Part shown: piece by piece, positions 1 through 9,129 of the stretch
Layout: each line of letters starts with the position of its first letter
Position numbering within the stretch: the stretch's first letter is position 1
Source: Corydoras sp. C115
Taxonomy: Eukaryota; Chordata; Actinopteri; Siluriformes; Callichthyidae
Assembly (NCBI GenBank): GCA_019802505.1
Contig: JAFMOC010000002.1
Location: 37,501 to 101,500, forward strand
DNA: 64,000 bases
Direction: 5' to 3'
Position numbers and translations under genes: made by a program
Notes under the pieces: model-generated
Database searches by the model: none
Told to the model about the DNA's origin: nothing
The model's input: only the letters and a program-made list of their open reading frames with translations

Positions 1-107
1 TTCTTATTGTTAATTTAAGATAAGATAAGATAAGATAAGATAAGACCTTTATTTGTCCCACAATAGGGAAATTCACATTCTCAGCAGCAAGTTATAATAA
101 GTTATAA
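1..107 (-). repeat. LINE 3'-tail repeat, copy 1 of a perfect direct repeat
   Basis: A run of AAGAT/TAAGA pentamers is followed by a block that, read on the minus strand, ends in a short AT-rich pentamer tail. This is the usual 3' end of a fish Rex1/CR1-type non-LTR retrotransposon. I find no mismatch to 1136-1242 over 107 bases. It starts at the window edge, so it may extend further left. The LINE family assignment is from memory. Confidence 0.6.
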
Positions 108-439
108 TAATTAAAAAAAAACTAGGAAAATTTTAATAGAAATCTATATATACACACGATACATTCTAATTTTCAGTAATGTACAGACATAGAGGAATAA
201 AATGAAACAGATATTGCACATATGATACAGTTTGGTATCTGATTAAACAGCAGAAAGGTATTGCGCACAGATGATTGAAATGTATTGCACCATCAATGAT
301 ACATTTATTGCACAGTGTTATTTGAATTTTTAGATCATATACAGAGTATGGACAAAGTATTATGATGAACGTTTTAATCATTAAATTCATATGTTTCATT
401 CAGTTCTATTATCACATGTATAAAAATATCAAGCACCTA

Positions 440-850
440 GCCGTAATTTTTTTGGCTCTTTTATGTACCAGCATGATTGTGCCCCAGTGCCAGAACAGGT
501 CTATAAAGGAGTGGTTGGGTGAGTTTCGTGTGAAAGAACATGACATGATGTCAGTATTATCTAACACCTTTGAAATAAACTGGAACCGACATCATTGAAT
601 TGACTCTCATTCAACATCAGTATCTGACCTCACAAAATTTAGATACTGTGGCTGGAGTGCAAAGATGCTGGGGTGGGTTGTGAAAGGCAGAGCTGATGAC
701 ACTAGACATGAATTACTTCTAATCAAACTTCATTGGCGTTTCCACCCCTACTCCCAAATGTGTCTCAGCTCCTGTGACCGACACACTTCAAAATCTTGTT
801 GAAAACCTTCCCCGATGTCATAGATGCTCTTGTAGGTCATGCACATACAA
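440..850 (+). mobile_element. Tc1/mariner-like transposase relic
   Basis: A decayed stretch resembles the C-terminal third of a fish Tc1-like transposase: the 'His-Asp-x-Ala-Pro' block, here altered to a Met-Ile-Val-Pro version, then 'xRSIKEWLGEF', then a later block on the position of the 'VSDLTN...LP' segment. Stops and frame changes make it non-functional. Two further Tc1 relics lie within 2 kb. Confidence 0.6.
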
Positions 851-1135
851 TACCCTCCGACCCCCCCACCACACACACATTCTCTTTGATCATACTTTAT
901 ATCTATTTCATCAATGTCTCATTTAAGATAAAAGTAAAAGGTGATTCTTTAAAACATATAAAAATCACAAACCAGAAAAGAAGATCAAGTTAATATTTAT
1001 TAAAGATTTGGTTACCATTTCAGTGAATATCTTATTATCATTAGATATCATATCACATTAACTTTATTTCAGTTTAATAAATTATTTAAACTTTATACAG
1101 TCTCTGTATAAAGAGGCATTAAGGTTATGTTTTGC

Positions 1136-1242
1136 TTCTTATTGTTAATTTAAGATAAGATAAGATAAGATAAGATAAGACCTTTATTTGTCCCACAATA
1201 GGGAAATTCACATTCTCAGCAGCAAGTTATAATAAGTTATAA
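1136..1242 (-). repeat. LINE 3'-tail repeat, copy 2 of a perfect direct repeat
   Basis: Identical over 107 bases to the first bases of the window, including the same number of TAAGA pentamers. It diverges just after the final TTATAA. An independent LINE insertion would be expected to differ in tail length, so a local duplication is possible. Confidence 0.65.
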
Positions 1243-1379
1243 CTTGTAGTTATAGTGTATAACTTATAGTGTACTTAGAATATGTGTAGTAAAAATGAAT
1301 CAAACCAAAATTGCTAAATATATCATGTTATGTTTCTACAACATCATTAATAAGAAAAAAAACTTTTAATTTGTTTAAT

Positions 1380-1680
1380 AATGTCATTCACACATTAAAG
1401 TGTATTACACAATACACTTATAAGAGAATGACATTTCTTTTTATGTTGGTCTTTGTAAAAATGTGATGTGTCTGTAAAAAAATGCCTTTGATCCAGAAGA
1501 GCATTTGGGAGATTGGACACTGATTTTGTAGTGGACAGATAGACCTTGTAGATAGACCTTGCTTTATCCACTGGGGCACAGTCATGCTGAAACAGAAAAG
1601 GACCTTGCCCAAAATGCATGGCTGAATGCTTAATTTTTATACAGCTGTGGCATTGGAACTGAATGAAATACTTGAATTTA
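1380..1680 (-). mobile_element. Tc1/mariner-like relic
   Basis: The minus strand reads 'HDCAPVDKARSI', matching the conserved HDCAPVHKARSI block of fish Tc1-like transposases. It is preceded by typical Tc1 non-coding sequence (cytosine-poor 'gccacagctgtataaaa'). The reading frame decays soon after the block. It lies just downstream of kinase exon 3 on the same strand, inside that gene's intron 3. Confidence 0.6.
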
Positions 1681-1751
1681 ATGAATACGAAGTGTGTCCC
1701 ACTTTTATCATTATGATATATTTATAAATAGGTAACTGATATTTAACATAC

Positions 1752-1834
1752 CTCGGCTTTAGGTGCAGTGACACTTCCTGGACATGTAAAAGTAACAAAC
1801 TCATGGCAGCGCTTGTGCACAACAAAGCTGCAAA
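1752..1834 (-). CDS. prkcg: Conventional protein kinase C, coding exon 3 (end of C1A)
   Basis: This 83-bp exon has an acceptor 'tcttttag' and a donor 'gtatgt'. It finishes the C1A zinc finger: VCSFVVHKRC, HEFVTFTC, then a linker PGSVTAPKAE. Two bases complete a Val codon begun in exon 2, followed by exactly 27 codons. The 83-bp size and phase match exon 3 of vertebrate conventional PKC genes. With exons 1 and 2 the finger is complete and regularly spaced: H-X12-C-X2-C-X13-C-X2-C-X4-H-X2-C-X7-C, the diacylglycerol/phorbol-ester binding form. The linker departs from the PRKCA and PRKCB linkers I remember; this and the neighbouring grin2d favour the gamma paralogue. Later exons (C1B, C2, kinase) must lie left of the window. 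Confidence 0.93.
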
Positions 1835-1924
1835 CTAAAAGACATATGAATTACTGTATTTTAATAGTTTTTTTTACTTTAAGCTCTAAAAATACATTAT
1901 GTAAGAAAATAAGAAAAGGCTTAC

Positions 1925-1956
1925 CTTGACACTGGAATCCTTGCTTTCCTATCCCC
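1925..1956 (-). CDS. prkcg: Conventional protein kinase C, coding exon 2 (32-bp microexon)
   Basis: A 32-bp exon encoding GIGKQGFQCQ, with acceptor 'tttttgaag' and donor 'gtaagc'. The first base completes the Trp codon left open by exon 1 and the last base opens the Val codon finished by exon 3. This tiny exon is characteristic of conventional PKC genes (alpha, beta, gamma) and has the expected length. Only 90 bp of intron separate it from exon 3, while the intron upstream is 17.9 kb. It supplies the QGFQCQ segment with the third zinc-binding Cys of C1A. It is far too short to be found as an open frame, so size, phase and family knowledge carry the call. Confidence 0.92.
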
Positions 1957-2329
1957 CTTCAAAAATAAAATGAGAATTTTAAATTTTTTAAAAGTTTTTT
2001 ATTTATTTATTTTTATTTTATTTTAAATATTTCTTGTCAGAAATTAGACCATGTCTTTTTCGAACAACACTGTAAATGTCTACAATTCATTAGAATATCT
2101 GAGTATCCTGGCACTGTAACGCTCAGTATGTATGATGTGTACCGCTATCTGGGTCAGAAGTGTTACAGCAAGTCAACTCGACTGTCAGCTGTTGTTGAAA
2201 CAGTGTCAAGAGTCAGCGTCAGCTAACTATCCCCCACTGCGTACTGGAGGGCATACAGCTCACTGAATTCATTTGTCTCCTAGCCATGCATTTTTGACAT
2301 CTGTATGCATCCAACTTTGTGAAAAGGAA

Positions 2330-2590
2330 AATATACTGTTTTTGGCTGTTCCCCAGTGTTCAAAACAAGGTCCATAAAGACATTGCTGGGTAGGGCTAGT
2401 GTGGAAAAACTTGACTGGCTCTGCCAAAGCCTTCACCCCATTCAACACCTCTGGGATGAACTTGTATAGTGATTATAAACAGGATCCTATTTGACATTAT
2501 CAGTGTCTGACTTCAAAAATGCACATCTTGATAAATGGTCAAAATTCAGACACATACCCTCTTAAATGTTGCAAAAAACGTTTTTTAAAG
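2330..2590 (+). mobile_element. Tc1/mariner-like relic
   Basis: The sequence follows the C-terminal part of a Tc1-like transposase gene ('gccccagtg...caaggtccataaagac...', 'cacctctgggatgaact', 'gtgtctgacttcaaaaatgc') but has stops and gaps. It lies upstream of kinase exon 2, inside intron 1. Confidence 0.6.
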
Positions 2591-2689
2591 GAAATTTTAA
2601 ACTGTTATCTCTGTACAGGTGGATCTAAAAACATATAATGTATATACTTATTTTAACCTCAGGGTCATCCACATTTATCATTCCAGGAT

Positions 2690-3578
2690 CTGGATTTTTT
2701 TGGCCACTGATTTTACACTTTATTAGCAACAAAATTTTTGAATCTGGTACTTTCACTATTCAAGTATTTCAGCACAACATAGTGTTATCTGGCCAATATA
2801 TTTAGTCGTAAAGCTTCAATTTAAGCTCTTCAATAGCTTGTCCATTCTGTTAATTACATTCTTGTTATGGTTGGAGTTTTCAAGGGTGCCAATTGTGCCT
2901 TTGCCATCTTGACTGACTGGCTCAGCTCTCCCCAGTTGAAGAGCGTATCACGAGATCGTAGATCCATAGGCATATTCACTTGCATCAGTGAACTGGTGTA
3001 GCTGAGCAAAGCCTGGTGCATCAAATTTCTCCATCTTGACACATCTGTCAGTGCCAAAGTCTGTTGCAAGTCTGATTTGCCGGCACAAATCATTTTAGCA
3101 GGTAGGGCCAGAGGAGCTATAAACCCCAGAGGACCAAAGATAGAGCTAATGAATAAAAACAGGCCTCTCCTTGTATGTGGTCACTCTTTGAGGTTGATCT
3201 TGAACTTAAACTGATCTGTCTCAGCATACCACTGGATTCCCAATGTTGGTTCCAATGAAAAACTGTCCATATTCAAGTCAAGATCCTGAAATCCTTGTGC
3301 GCTCTCATTTATAAGAATTGAGTAGGGCAACTTCCTCTTATTGCTTGACCATTTGGTTAGTCGAAAACTTCCCTTCAACAACTTGCTTTTTTAATTTGGC
3401 ACACAGACTGACTGCTGTGTCTTCATCAGCTGTAGACATAGGGCAGTAATCCACATAAAACATTTTCTTTATTGTTGTAGCCACTTCTTGTCTGAATTCA
3501 TCTTTATAATCAACAGCTAATTTCTGCAGAATGTAGGGGGCAACATTTGGTGATGTTGCACCAAAGATGTGCACCAGC
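2690..3578 (-). pseudogene. BEL/Pao retrotransposon pol fragment (RT C-terminus to RNase H)
   Basis: Minus-strand reading gives BEL/Pao polymerase sequence in broken frames. In order they are a 'HIFGATS' segment, the RT catalytic region as 'FYVDYC' where the family has YVDD, the 'FRLTKWSSNKRK' and 'FQDLDLNMDS' blocks, 'LGIQWYAETDQFKFKI', and further down 'AKAQLAPLKTPTI' and 'NSESTRFKNFVANKV' of the RNase H-like domain. The second catalytic Asp is replaced by Tyr, and frameshifts and stops are present, so the copy is dead. It is interrupted at its 5' side by the LTR-type element that starts at 3579; the preceding polymerase segment resumes at 7903. Confidence 0.82.
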
Positions 3579-4040
3579 TGTTACGTGGGGGGTACGGCCG
3601 AGACAAGATACAGAAGGGCAAGGACAAAAGCAATCGCTCACTCAGCGGGCCTCGAACTGGTGAGGTGAAACATTCCAACCACTGACACGACACACCACGC
3701 CAGTCAGCAGCTGGAATGACAATGTGCGAATGCTTTATTTATAGCTCTGCTCTGAAACTGAAAGAATATATATAAAAAAAAAAACTACAACAAAGGGCGC
3801 CGTTAAAGAACACGGCTAAACACAAACAACACAACATAAATACAGGACAGCAAAGGGCTGCCCTTGATAGTGAAAACAGCCTAAAAAAAGGAATAACCAA
3901 GAAAGCTCAGCATGCTGACGCCTTGGATAGCTGAGCTTGTCTGAAGTGCCTGAGTGCAGGGGTTCAATACGCTCAGACGTTATTTAAGCCCTGTCTTAAC
4001 GTTAGCACCTATTGCGCGAGTGTGTGGCAGCGGCAGCAAC
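3579..4040. repeat. Left terminal direct repeat of the composite LTR element
   Basis: It shares with 5020-5374 and its continuation at 7400-7440 the order 'acaagatacagaagggcaag', 'cagctggaatgac', 'aacacggctaaacacaaac', 'gcaaagggctg', 'ttcaatacgctcagac', 'tatttaagccctg', 'tcttaacgttagcacc' and 'ggcagcggcagcaac'. Divergence is clearly visible, so the element is not young. The homology stops near 4045, much earlier than the right copy's end at 7902. Confidence 0.75.
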
Positions 4041-4725
4041 TTGCCGCTCGGGACCGCCCAGAGTGGCTAGACGACTTTTACGAGCTGTATTCGCGACTGG
4101 ACACACGTATTTGACAGCGGGCCAGAGAAAAGGTGAATCTTAAACAACCCATTAGTAAGCCTTCCGAGCAATCTCCCACCAGTCCCCCACCTGGGGAGCA
4201 GGAGCTGATGCAACTGGGGGTGTATATGCCTCAGAGAAGGGGCTACCTTTCGAGCCGCCAGTCAGACGCCGAGGTCAGGCCTGGTCAGGTGTCGGTGTCT
4301 CATTGGAGGGAGATCTGTTTTGGGGGTTCCAGAGACCAAACCAAGGTCACAATTTACCTCAACTAGGTGGCAGGTTCACCACTTGAACCTGCCCACCGAG
4401 AGACTGCAAACACCCATTCCCGTATCGGCCTTGGCTGATGGCCGCATGCTGGGGGCGGGGCCTATTATTAAGCCCAGCCAGTGCATCTTAATATTAATGG
4501 CAAGACAGAGACGCTCAGGCTGTATATTACCCGGGTTCCCAACCATCTACTCGTTCTGGAGTTTCCTTGGTTAGCCCGACACAACTCGCACATCGATTGG
4601 CAGACCAGGTTAGTCTGTGGCTGGTCGTCTCACTGCCAGACAACTTGCAATGAGCCCGATAAAACCCAGCAGCAGGTAACCAATAGCTCTGGCAACCACT
4701 CCAAGGTGTCTTACCATCATGATCT
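4040..4725 (+). pseudogene. Ty3/gypsy gag-protease relic
   Basis: Plus-strand frames carry a gag-like start around 'EWLDDFYELYSRLDTR' (one in-frame change), a proline-rich linker with 'EQELMQLG', then a retroviral-type aspartic-protease region: 'LNLPTERLQTPIPVSALADGR' followed by 'NINGKTETLRLYITRVPNH', 'PWLARHNSHIDWQTR' and 'WSSHCQTTC'. Those blocks are typical of fish Ty3/gypsy Pol just before RT. At least two frames are needed, the zinc-knuckle region is unrecognisable, and nothing of RT, RNase H or integrase follows. It is a non-functional fragment lying between the two direct repeats of the composite element. Confidence 0.72.
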
Positions 4726-4894
4726 TGGAGAGGCTTAGGGTAAGTCCAGAGCACAGGCGCTCCCTTCAACAAAGGCATTGGACTGTGCGTTTATGGAGCC
4801 CATCTAGGAGACGGCGCCCAAAGAACACTACTCCAGATGTGAGTCCATGTCTGGGGACCCGAACAGAGAGGTCCCGGCGCACAGTTCAAAGCAG

Positions 4895-5020
4895 GCCATG
4901 TCACTGCTAGGTGACAGCAGTGTCACCTGGCCCATGTTTGTTAATCACGGGTAAATTGGATCAGGTGTTAGAGCGTCTATTTAAAGTGGCGCCCTACTCT
5001 GATCCAGGTTGCACCTTTCT
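4895..5020 (+). repeat. Segment inverted relative to 7740-7902
   Basis: The blocks 'ctaggtg.cagcagtgtcac', 'cctgg.ccatgtt.gttaa', 'aggtgttag..cgtct' and 'cctactctgatcc' occur here on the plus strand and, in the same order, on the minus strand of 7902-7740. It ends exactly where the right direct repeat begins (TGTTACG at 5020). Confidence 0.65.
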
Positions 5021-5369
5021 GTTACGCGCCGGAAACAAGATACAGAAGGGCAAGGACAAAAGCGAACTCACTCTGCGGAGTCTCATTCATTCAGCAGCTG
5101 GAATGACAGTGTGCGAGCGCTTTACTAATAGCTCTGCTCCGAAACTGAAAGTATAAAAAAAAAACTACATCAAAGGGCATCATTAAAGAACACGGCTAAA
5201 CACAAACAACACAACCTAAATACAGGACCGCAAAGGGCTGTCCTTGATAGCGAAAACAGCGTAAAATAAAAGTATAACCAAGGAAGCTCAGTGTGCCAGC
5301 ACCATTTACCTCAACTTGGGGGCTGGGTGCCTGAGTGCAGGGGTTCAATACGCTCAGACTTTATTTAAG
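5020..5369. repeat. Right direct repeat of the composite element (first part)
   Basis: Matches the left repeat from 3579. It is broken at base 5374 by the second element and continues at 7395, so the right repeat (about 857 bp without the insertion) is split in two. Confidence 0.72.
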
Positions 5370-5374
5370 CCCTG

Positions 5375-5709
5375 TGTCACACTCGCCTACCTTGGATTAA
5401 AGCGGCTGTGCATATGAAGCGCAGAGCCGCTGCGCTTTAACGCGCTGAAGGGAGCCAGGCACGCAAGTAGCAGAATATCAGAGTTTATTAAAGGTGTAGT
5501 GACACCAAACAGCATAGAGGTACAACCCGACGAGTGAACATAAAATAAACAACGTGCACAGAGGAGGGGAACACAGGAAATAAATACAAAAAGACAACAA
5601 AAAGACAACCAATGAGTTAATTAACGAGTTAACGAGTTAATTAACTAAAATAATGACCAATGAAAGTTAATTAACTCAAAATAACTGAAGAACAGCAAAA
5701 CCGGTGACA
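5375..5709. repeat. Left LTR of the nested element
   Basis: Starts TGTCACACTCGCC and ends CCGGTGACA. Compared with the right LTR it carries an extra GC-rich stretch near 5420-5450 and lacks a dozen bases at its inner end. Confidence 0.72.
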
Positions 5710-5810
5710 GGTGCTCTAGTGCCCTGGGGGGGGGTGTCTTCCATCCTCCTTGAGCCAGGCTTGACAGGTGCCTTCTGGTGGCCTGACCCGAAGAACGAGG
5801 CACGGCAGGC

Positions 5811-6110
5811 GCCCTCTGGCTGTGTGACGCGGTGGACGCCCTCTGCAGGGGAGGCGAGAAGAACACCCTCTGGCTGTGCGGTTAGGTGGGCGCCCTCTGC
5901 GGATGAGGCGTGGGGTTTGCCCCCTGGCTGTATGTCGAGGTGGACACCCTCGGCGGACGAGGCGTGGAGAGCGTCCTCTGGCTGTGAGGTCAGGTGAGCG
6001 CCCTCGGCGGATCAGGAGTGGGCCATGCCTTCGGGCTGCGTGGTCCGGTGGGCGCCCTCTGGCTGCGTGGTCCGGTGGACGCCCTCTGGCTGCGTGCCTC
6101 CCCTGGTGGC
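5811..6110. repeat. 27-bp tandem repeat array (about 11 units)
   Basis: The units run 'gccctctggctgtg....cggtggac' and alternate with 'gccctc.gcggatgaggcg' variants, with a period of 27 bp. All six frames stay mostly open because the repeat lacks stop codons, so open frames here are not evidence of a protein. Confidence 0.8.
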
Positions 6111-6280
6111 CGGGCTGGGCGGCATGCGGCCCCTGGTGCTCGGGTTGGGTGGCGTGCGGCCCCTGGTGCTCGGGCTGGGTGGCGTGCGGCCCCTGGTGCT
6201 CGGGCTGGGCGGCGTGCGGCCCCTGGAGAACGGGCTGGGCGGCGTGCTGCCCCTGGAGAATGGGCTGGGCGGCGTGCGGT
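6111..6280. repeat. 30-bp tandem repeat array (about 6 units)
   Basis: The units are of the type 'ggcgtgcggcccctggtgct' plus ten bases, repeated about six times, the last two with 'gagaa' in place of 'tgctc'. In translation the period is 10 residues (LGLGGVRPLV on the plus strand). Confidence 0.8.
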
Positions 6281-6455
6281 GGACCTCGGCGGGCACGCAC
6301 GCTGGGTGGACCTCGGCGGGCACGCACGCTGGGTGGACCTCGGCAGGCATGCACGCTGGGTGGACCTCGGCAGGCACGCACGCTGGGTGGACCTCGGGGG
6401 GCACGCACGCTGGGTGGACCTTGGTGGGCATGCACGCTGGGTGGACCTCGGGATC
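6281..6455. repeat. 27-bp tandem repeat array (about 6.5 units)
   Basis: The units begin 'ggacctcggcgggcacgcac' with starts at 6281, 6308, 6335, 6362, 6389, 6416 and 6443. The units are very similar, with a few transitions. The translated period is 9 residues: GTHAGWTSA on plus, VHPACVPAE on minus. Confidence 0.88.
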
Positions 6456-7082
6456 GCCATCCTGCACACAATAGAGGTAGACCCCCACCGCTATGCCCAA
6501 TGACAAAGCCACAGACTCATAAGACACTGGGAAGACAGACTGGACAGACGAGACAAGGGGATTCACCACACTCACGCCACATGCATCCACACTCACATAC
6601 TCGAGTGGTGGCTCCGGTACCGCCCCCTTGCAGCGTGACCCAGACACGGCACAGTCCGGCGCGGACGCGTCACGTGACTTCCCCGCAGCGCACGTATCGC
6701 GCTCAACAGCTGCGCCGTGCGCACGCTGCGTCTTGCCTCCACGTCGGTGGCGCGCTCTGCGTCCGGATCTCGGATCTCGGTTGGTTTTACCCCTCAGAGT
6801 TAAGGAGGGTGCGTATGGGCAGAATATGCCCATACAGGTACGACTCGCCCGCCTCATCATCGGATATCTCGACCAAGTCTGCGCGGAGCGCCTCGTACCC
6901 ATACCTCCACAACCACTCATCATCGGAGTCGCAACACTCCGCCATCACTCTGTTAGAGCCGTCCTTACGGTTCCGGGATGGCGGGCTACGCATAGCGGTG
7001 CACTCACGGACACGACGGAGCGCGCCGCGAGTACGATGGTATATGGCCCCCGCTGGAGTCCCAAACGATTGGCACGTCGTTC

Positions 7083-7394
7083 TGTTACACTCGCCTACCT
7101 CGAATTAAAGCGGCTGCGCATATGAAGCCAGGCATGCAGGTAGCAGAATATCAGAGTTTATTAAAGGTGTAGAGACACCAAACAGAATAGAGGTACAACC
7201 CGACGAGAACATAAAATAAACGACGTGCACAGAGGTAGGGGAACAAAGGAAATAAATACAAAAAGACACTTGACCACGTGCTCAAAACAAACCAATAACA
7301 AGAACGAGTTAATTAACTAAAGTAACGACCAATGAAAGTTAATTAACTCAAAAGAACAGAAGAACAGCAAAACAGGCCCTAGGCACCTGTTACA
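7083..7394. repeat. Right LTR of the nested element
   Basis: 312 bp, from TGTTACACTCGCC to CACCTGTTACA, followed directly by the CCCTG duplication. Confidence 0.75.
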
Positions 7395-7902
7395 CCCTGT
7401 CTTAACGTTAGCACCGACTGTGCAAGTGGCAGCGGCAGCAACTAGGTGCATATCAACACGAAACTAGTGCTACAACTAATAACCAGTGCTACAGCTGGGG
7501 CAGTATCGAGTTGCAGTCAAGTACGACTCGGGATTCGACTGGTATGCACACAGATACACACGTAGACGAGAGTGAATAGAGAGAGAAGGAAGAGTGCAGC
7601 TTTACTCGCTCAGTGAGCGGAGGTAAAAATTCCAGTAGGGTAACACGACTCGCACCAGAGAAGAAATTCTGTCCCTAAAAGTGAATTATTACCTTTGCGT
7701 TGCATACCACCAACCTTCTACAAATGGCTTATGAACCACTGACCCTCTCAAAGATGCAAATAGGCGGCAATAATAGGAGTACGGATCAGAGTAGGACGAC
7801 GCTTTAAGTAGACGTTCTAACACCTTATCCGAGTTGCTCGTGTTTAACGAACATGGACCAGGTGACACTGCTGCCACCTAGCATTGACACGGCACCGTTA
7901 CA
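7395..7902. repeat. Right direct repeat of the composite element (second part)
   Basis: It resumes 'tcttaacgttagcacc' and 'ggcagcggcagcaac' as at 3995-4050, then continues with about 450 bases that have no counterpart after the left repeat. Its last 160 bases match 4895-5020 in inverted orientation. No coding potential is visible. Confidence 0.6.
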
Positions 7903-8500
7903 CCAGCATCTTGAATTTGGCAAGTTCATTCTCATAGTTCCCTTTTGGCCACCAGAGAAATCTCAGTAGACTTACGTTTTCCTCTTTGACTCTAACCTGA
8001 TAGAATACGGCTTCCACATCAGCCTTAATGGCTATGGGATTTTGTCTGAACCTCATGAGGACACCAGCTAGCAAACTTGTCAAATCTGGTCCCAAAGGAG
8101 CTGTTGATTTAGTAATGTTCTTCCAAAGCTTGCTGCACAATCAAATACAACGCGCAACTTTCATTTGTGTGGATATCTGACTCCATGATGTGGCAGTGAT
8201 TTGTTGTTTGGTATGCACAGTGATCTGTACCTTAGTGAAGGCAAATACTTTAATGACCATCTTTCAGTAGCGATGACTGAGATAGGATGTTAATAAACAT
8301 GTTATCATTCTGCCATGTTAATAAACATGTTATCGTTCTGCCCCGCATTGGGGAAGTCCAGCTTGAATTGTCGATGCCAAAGCTCTTCTAGCCTAGTTAC
8401 TGAGATCTGGTTGCTGTAAACTTCACAGCTGTATCCATCCTCAGTTCATCATTTCCTCCTTTAAGAGGTCCATTAACTGTCCAGCCCAAAGCTGTTCTCA
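7903..8500 (-). pseudogene. BEL/Pao retrotransposon pol fragment (protease end and RT N-terminus)
   Basis: On the minus strand, the RT start is recognisable: 'LGPDLTSLLAGVLMRFRQNP', then 'DVEAVFYQVRVKEEN' and 'LLRFLWWPKGNYENELAKF'. This is the BEL/Pao signature around the first catalytic Asp. Upstream blocks in other frames resemble the stretch before RT ('EELWHRQFKLDFPNAG', 'LWAGQLMDLLKEEMM'). Stops and shifts occur throughout. It was once continuous with 2690-3578; the composite element separates them. Confidence 0.75.
8287..8342. repeat. 28-bp tandem duplication
   Basis: Two adjacent copies of 'atgttaataaacatgttatc' plus eight bases, differing at one position. It lies inside the BEL/Pao relic. 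Confidence 0.85.
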
Positions 8501-8771
8501 TGGCATATGGTCCTTATGCTTTATAAACTTACAACTTTGCATCTGACTCAGCTATCGCTGTTTGAATATCGTGCATTCTTTTTTTGCCCTAATTGCAGCA
8601 TCCTTTCTTTTGCTCTGCCTCAAGCTCCACTTCCTCCTGATCTATCGCCAGTTGCTCCTTTATGCACAATCTCTGCTTCTATTTTCATTGAAGATGCTGA
8701 TTTTAGACTTGAATTTCGTGAACCAGATATTTAGTAGAAGACATTGATGACACAGACTTTATCACCTTGCA

Positions 8772-9014
8772 CTTTTTTACTTTCCTCAGCACGCTTTATG
8801 ACATCTTTCATCCATTTCTCACATTTCCAAAATAAATCATTAATTGATTCTTGGTTTAGGCTCAAACCAACTCTTTTGAGTTTCTAAAAATTCTTCCTTG
8901 CTCATAAATCTCCATAAACCATTGTTTAGCATGCTGCAATCCACTAAACTCGACACATTGCTTATTCTTAATATGTCAACATTTGCATCATCCCTCATCA
9001 ATTGTTCAATTTTC
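8772..9014 (-). pseudogene. Unassigned coding-like segment upstream of the BEL/Pao relic
   Basis: The minus strand is open for 'LMRDDANVDILRISNVSSLV', continuing with 'FMSKEEFLETQKSWFEPK' until a one-base insertion shifts the frame; the following 'DLFWKCEKWMKDVIKRAEES' is in another frame. I do not recognise the domain. Its place upstream of protease/RT on the same strand suggests a gag or spacer part of the same BEL/Pao element. The segment matters because an almost identical inverted copy, without the extra base, lies at 10328-10569. Confidence 0.5.
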
Positions 9015-9129
9015 TTAATCATGCTAGTTAACTAGCTGAGCTTGATCCTATCTGCATGTATTTGTCTTGCTTTATGCTTTTCCACACCTTATTGTCATTT
9101 TTACTACTTGTTTCTCTTCTCACTTTTCC

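Larger units (their letters stand above)
5375..7394. mobile_element. Non-autonomous LTR-like element (5-bp TSD CCCTG)
   Basis: Terminal direct repeats lie at 5375-5709 and 7083-7394. Both begin TG and end CA, and they share long blocks such as 'gcagaatatcagagtttatt', 'aaaggtgtag.gacaccaaa', 'tagaggtacaacccgacga' and 'aatgaaagttaattaactca'. CCCTG occurs at 5370-5374 and 7395-7399. The related repeat at 3988-4005 shows the uninterrupted site (taagccctgtcttaacg), so the insertion point is certain. The 1.37-kb interior is GC-rich, mostly 27- and 30-bp tandem repeats, with no gag, RT or integrase motif, so it would need another element's proteins. The two LTRs differ by indels of tens of bases, so the insertion is not recent. 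A purine-rich stretch upstream of 5709 on the minus strand weakly suggests minus orientation. Confidence 0.78.
3579..7902. mobile_element. Composite LTR-type element inserted in BEL/Pao pol (5-bp TSD CCAGC)
   Basis: The element begins TGTTACG and ends GTTACA. It is flanked by CCAGC at 3574-3578 and again at 7903-7907. Removing it and one CCAGC reconnects the interrupted BEL/Pao reading direction, which confirms the boundaries. Inside are a left repeat (3579 to about 4040) that recurs directly from 5020 onward, a plus-strand Ty3/gypsy gag/protease relic, and a second complete insertion at 5375-7394. The left and right repeats differ in extent, and the last 160 bases are related in inverted orientation to about 4895-5020. 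The element has therefore been rearranged, and its transcriptional direction is unclear; an AATAAA with the expected LTR context reads on the minus strand. Confidence 0.75.

Noticed and set aside
1..1751. Search for the next kinase exon (start of C1B)
   Set aside because: No minus-strand coding segment with the expected PTFCDHCGSLLYG-type sequence was seen; it must lie left of the window.
5811..6455. Possible CRISPR array from the regular repeats
   Set aside because: The units are contiguous without spacers and the genome is vertebrate; this is a tandem array.
5716..7125. Several overlapping long open frames (149-410 codons) on both strands
   Set aside because: They lie on stop-poor 27/30-bp tandem repeats and are open on both strands at once; no domain and no splice or start context supports any as a gene.
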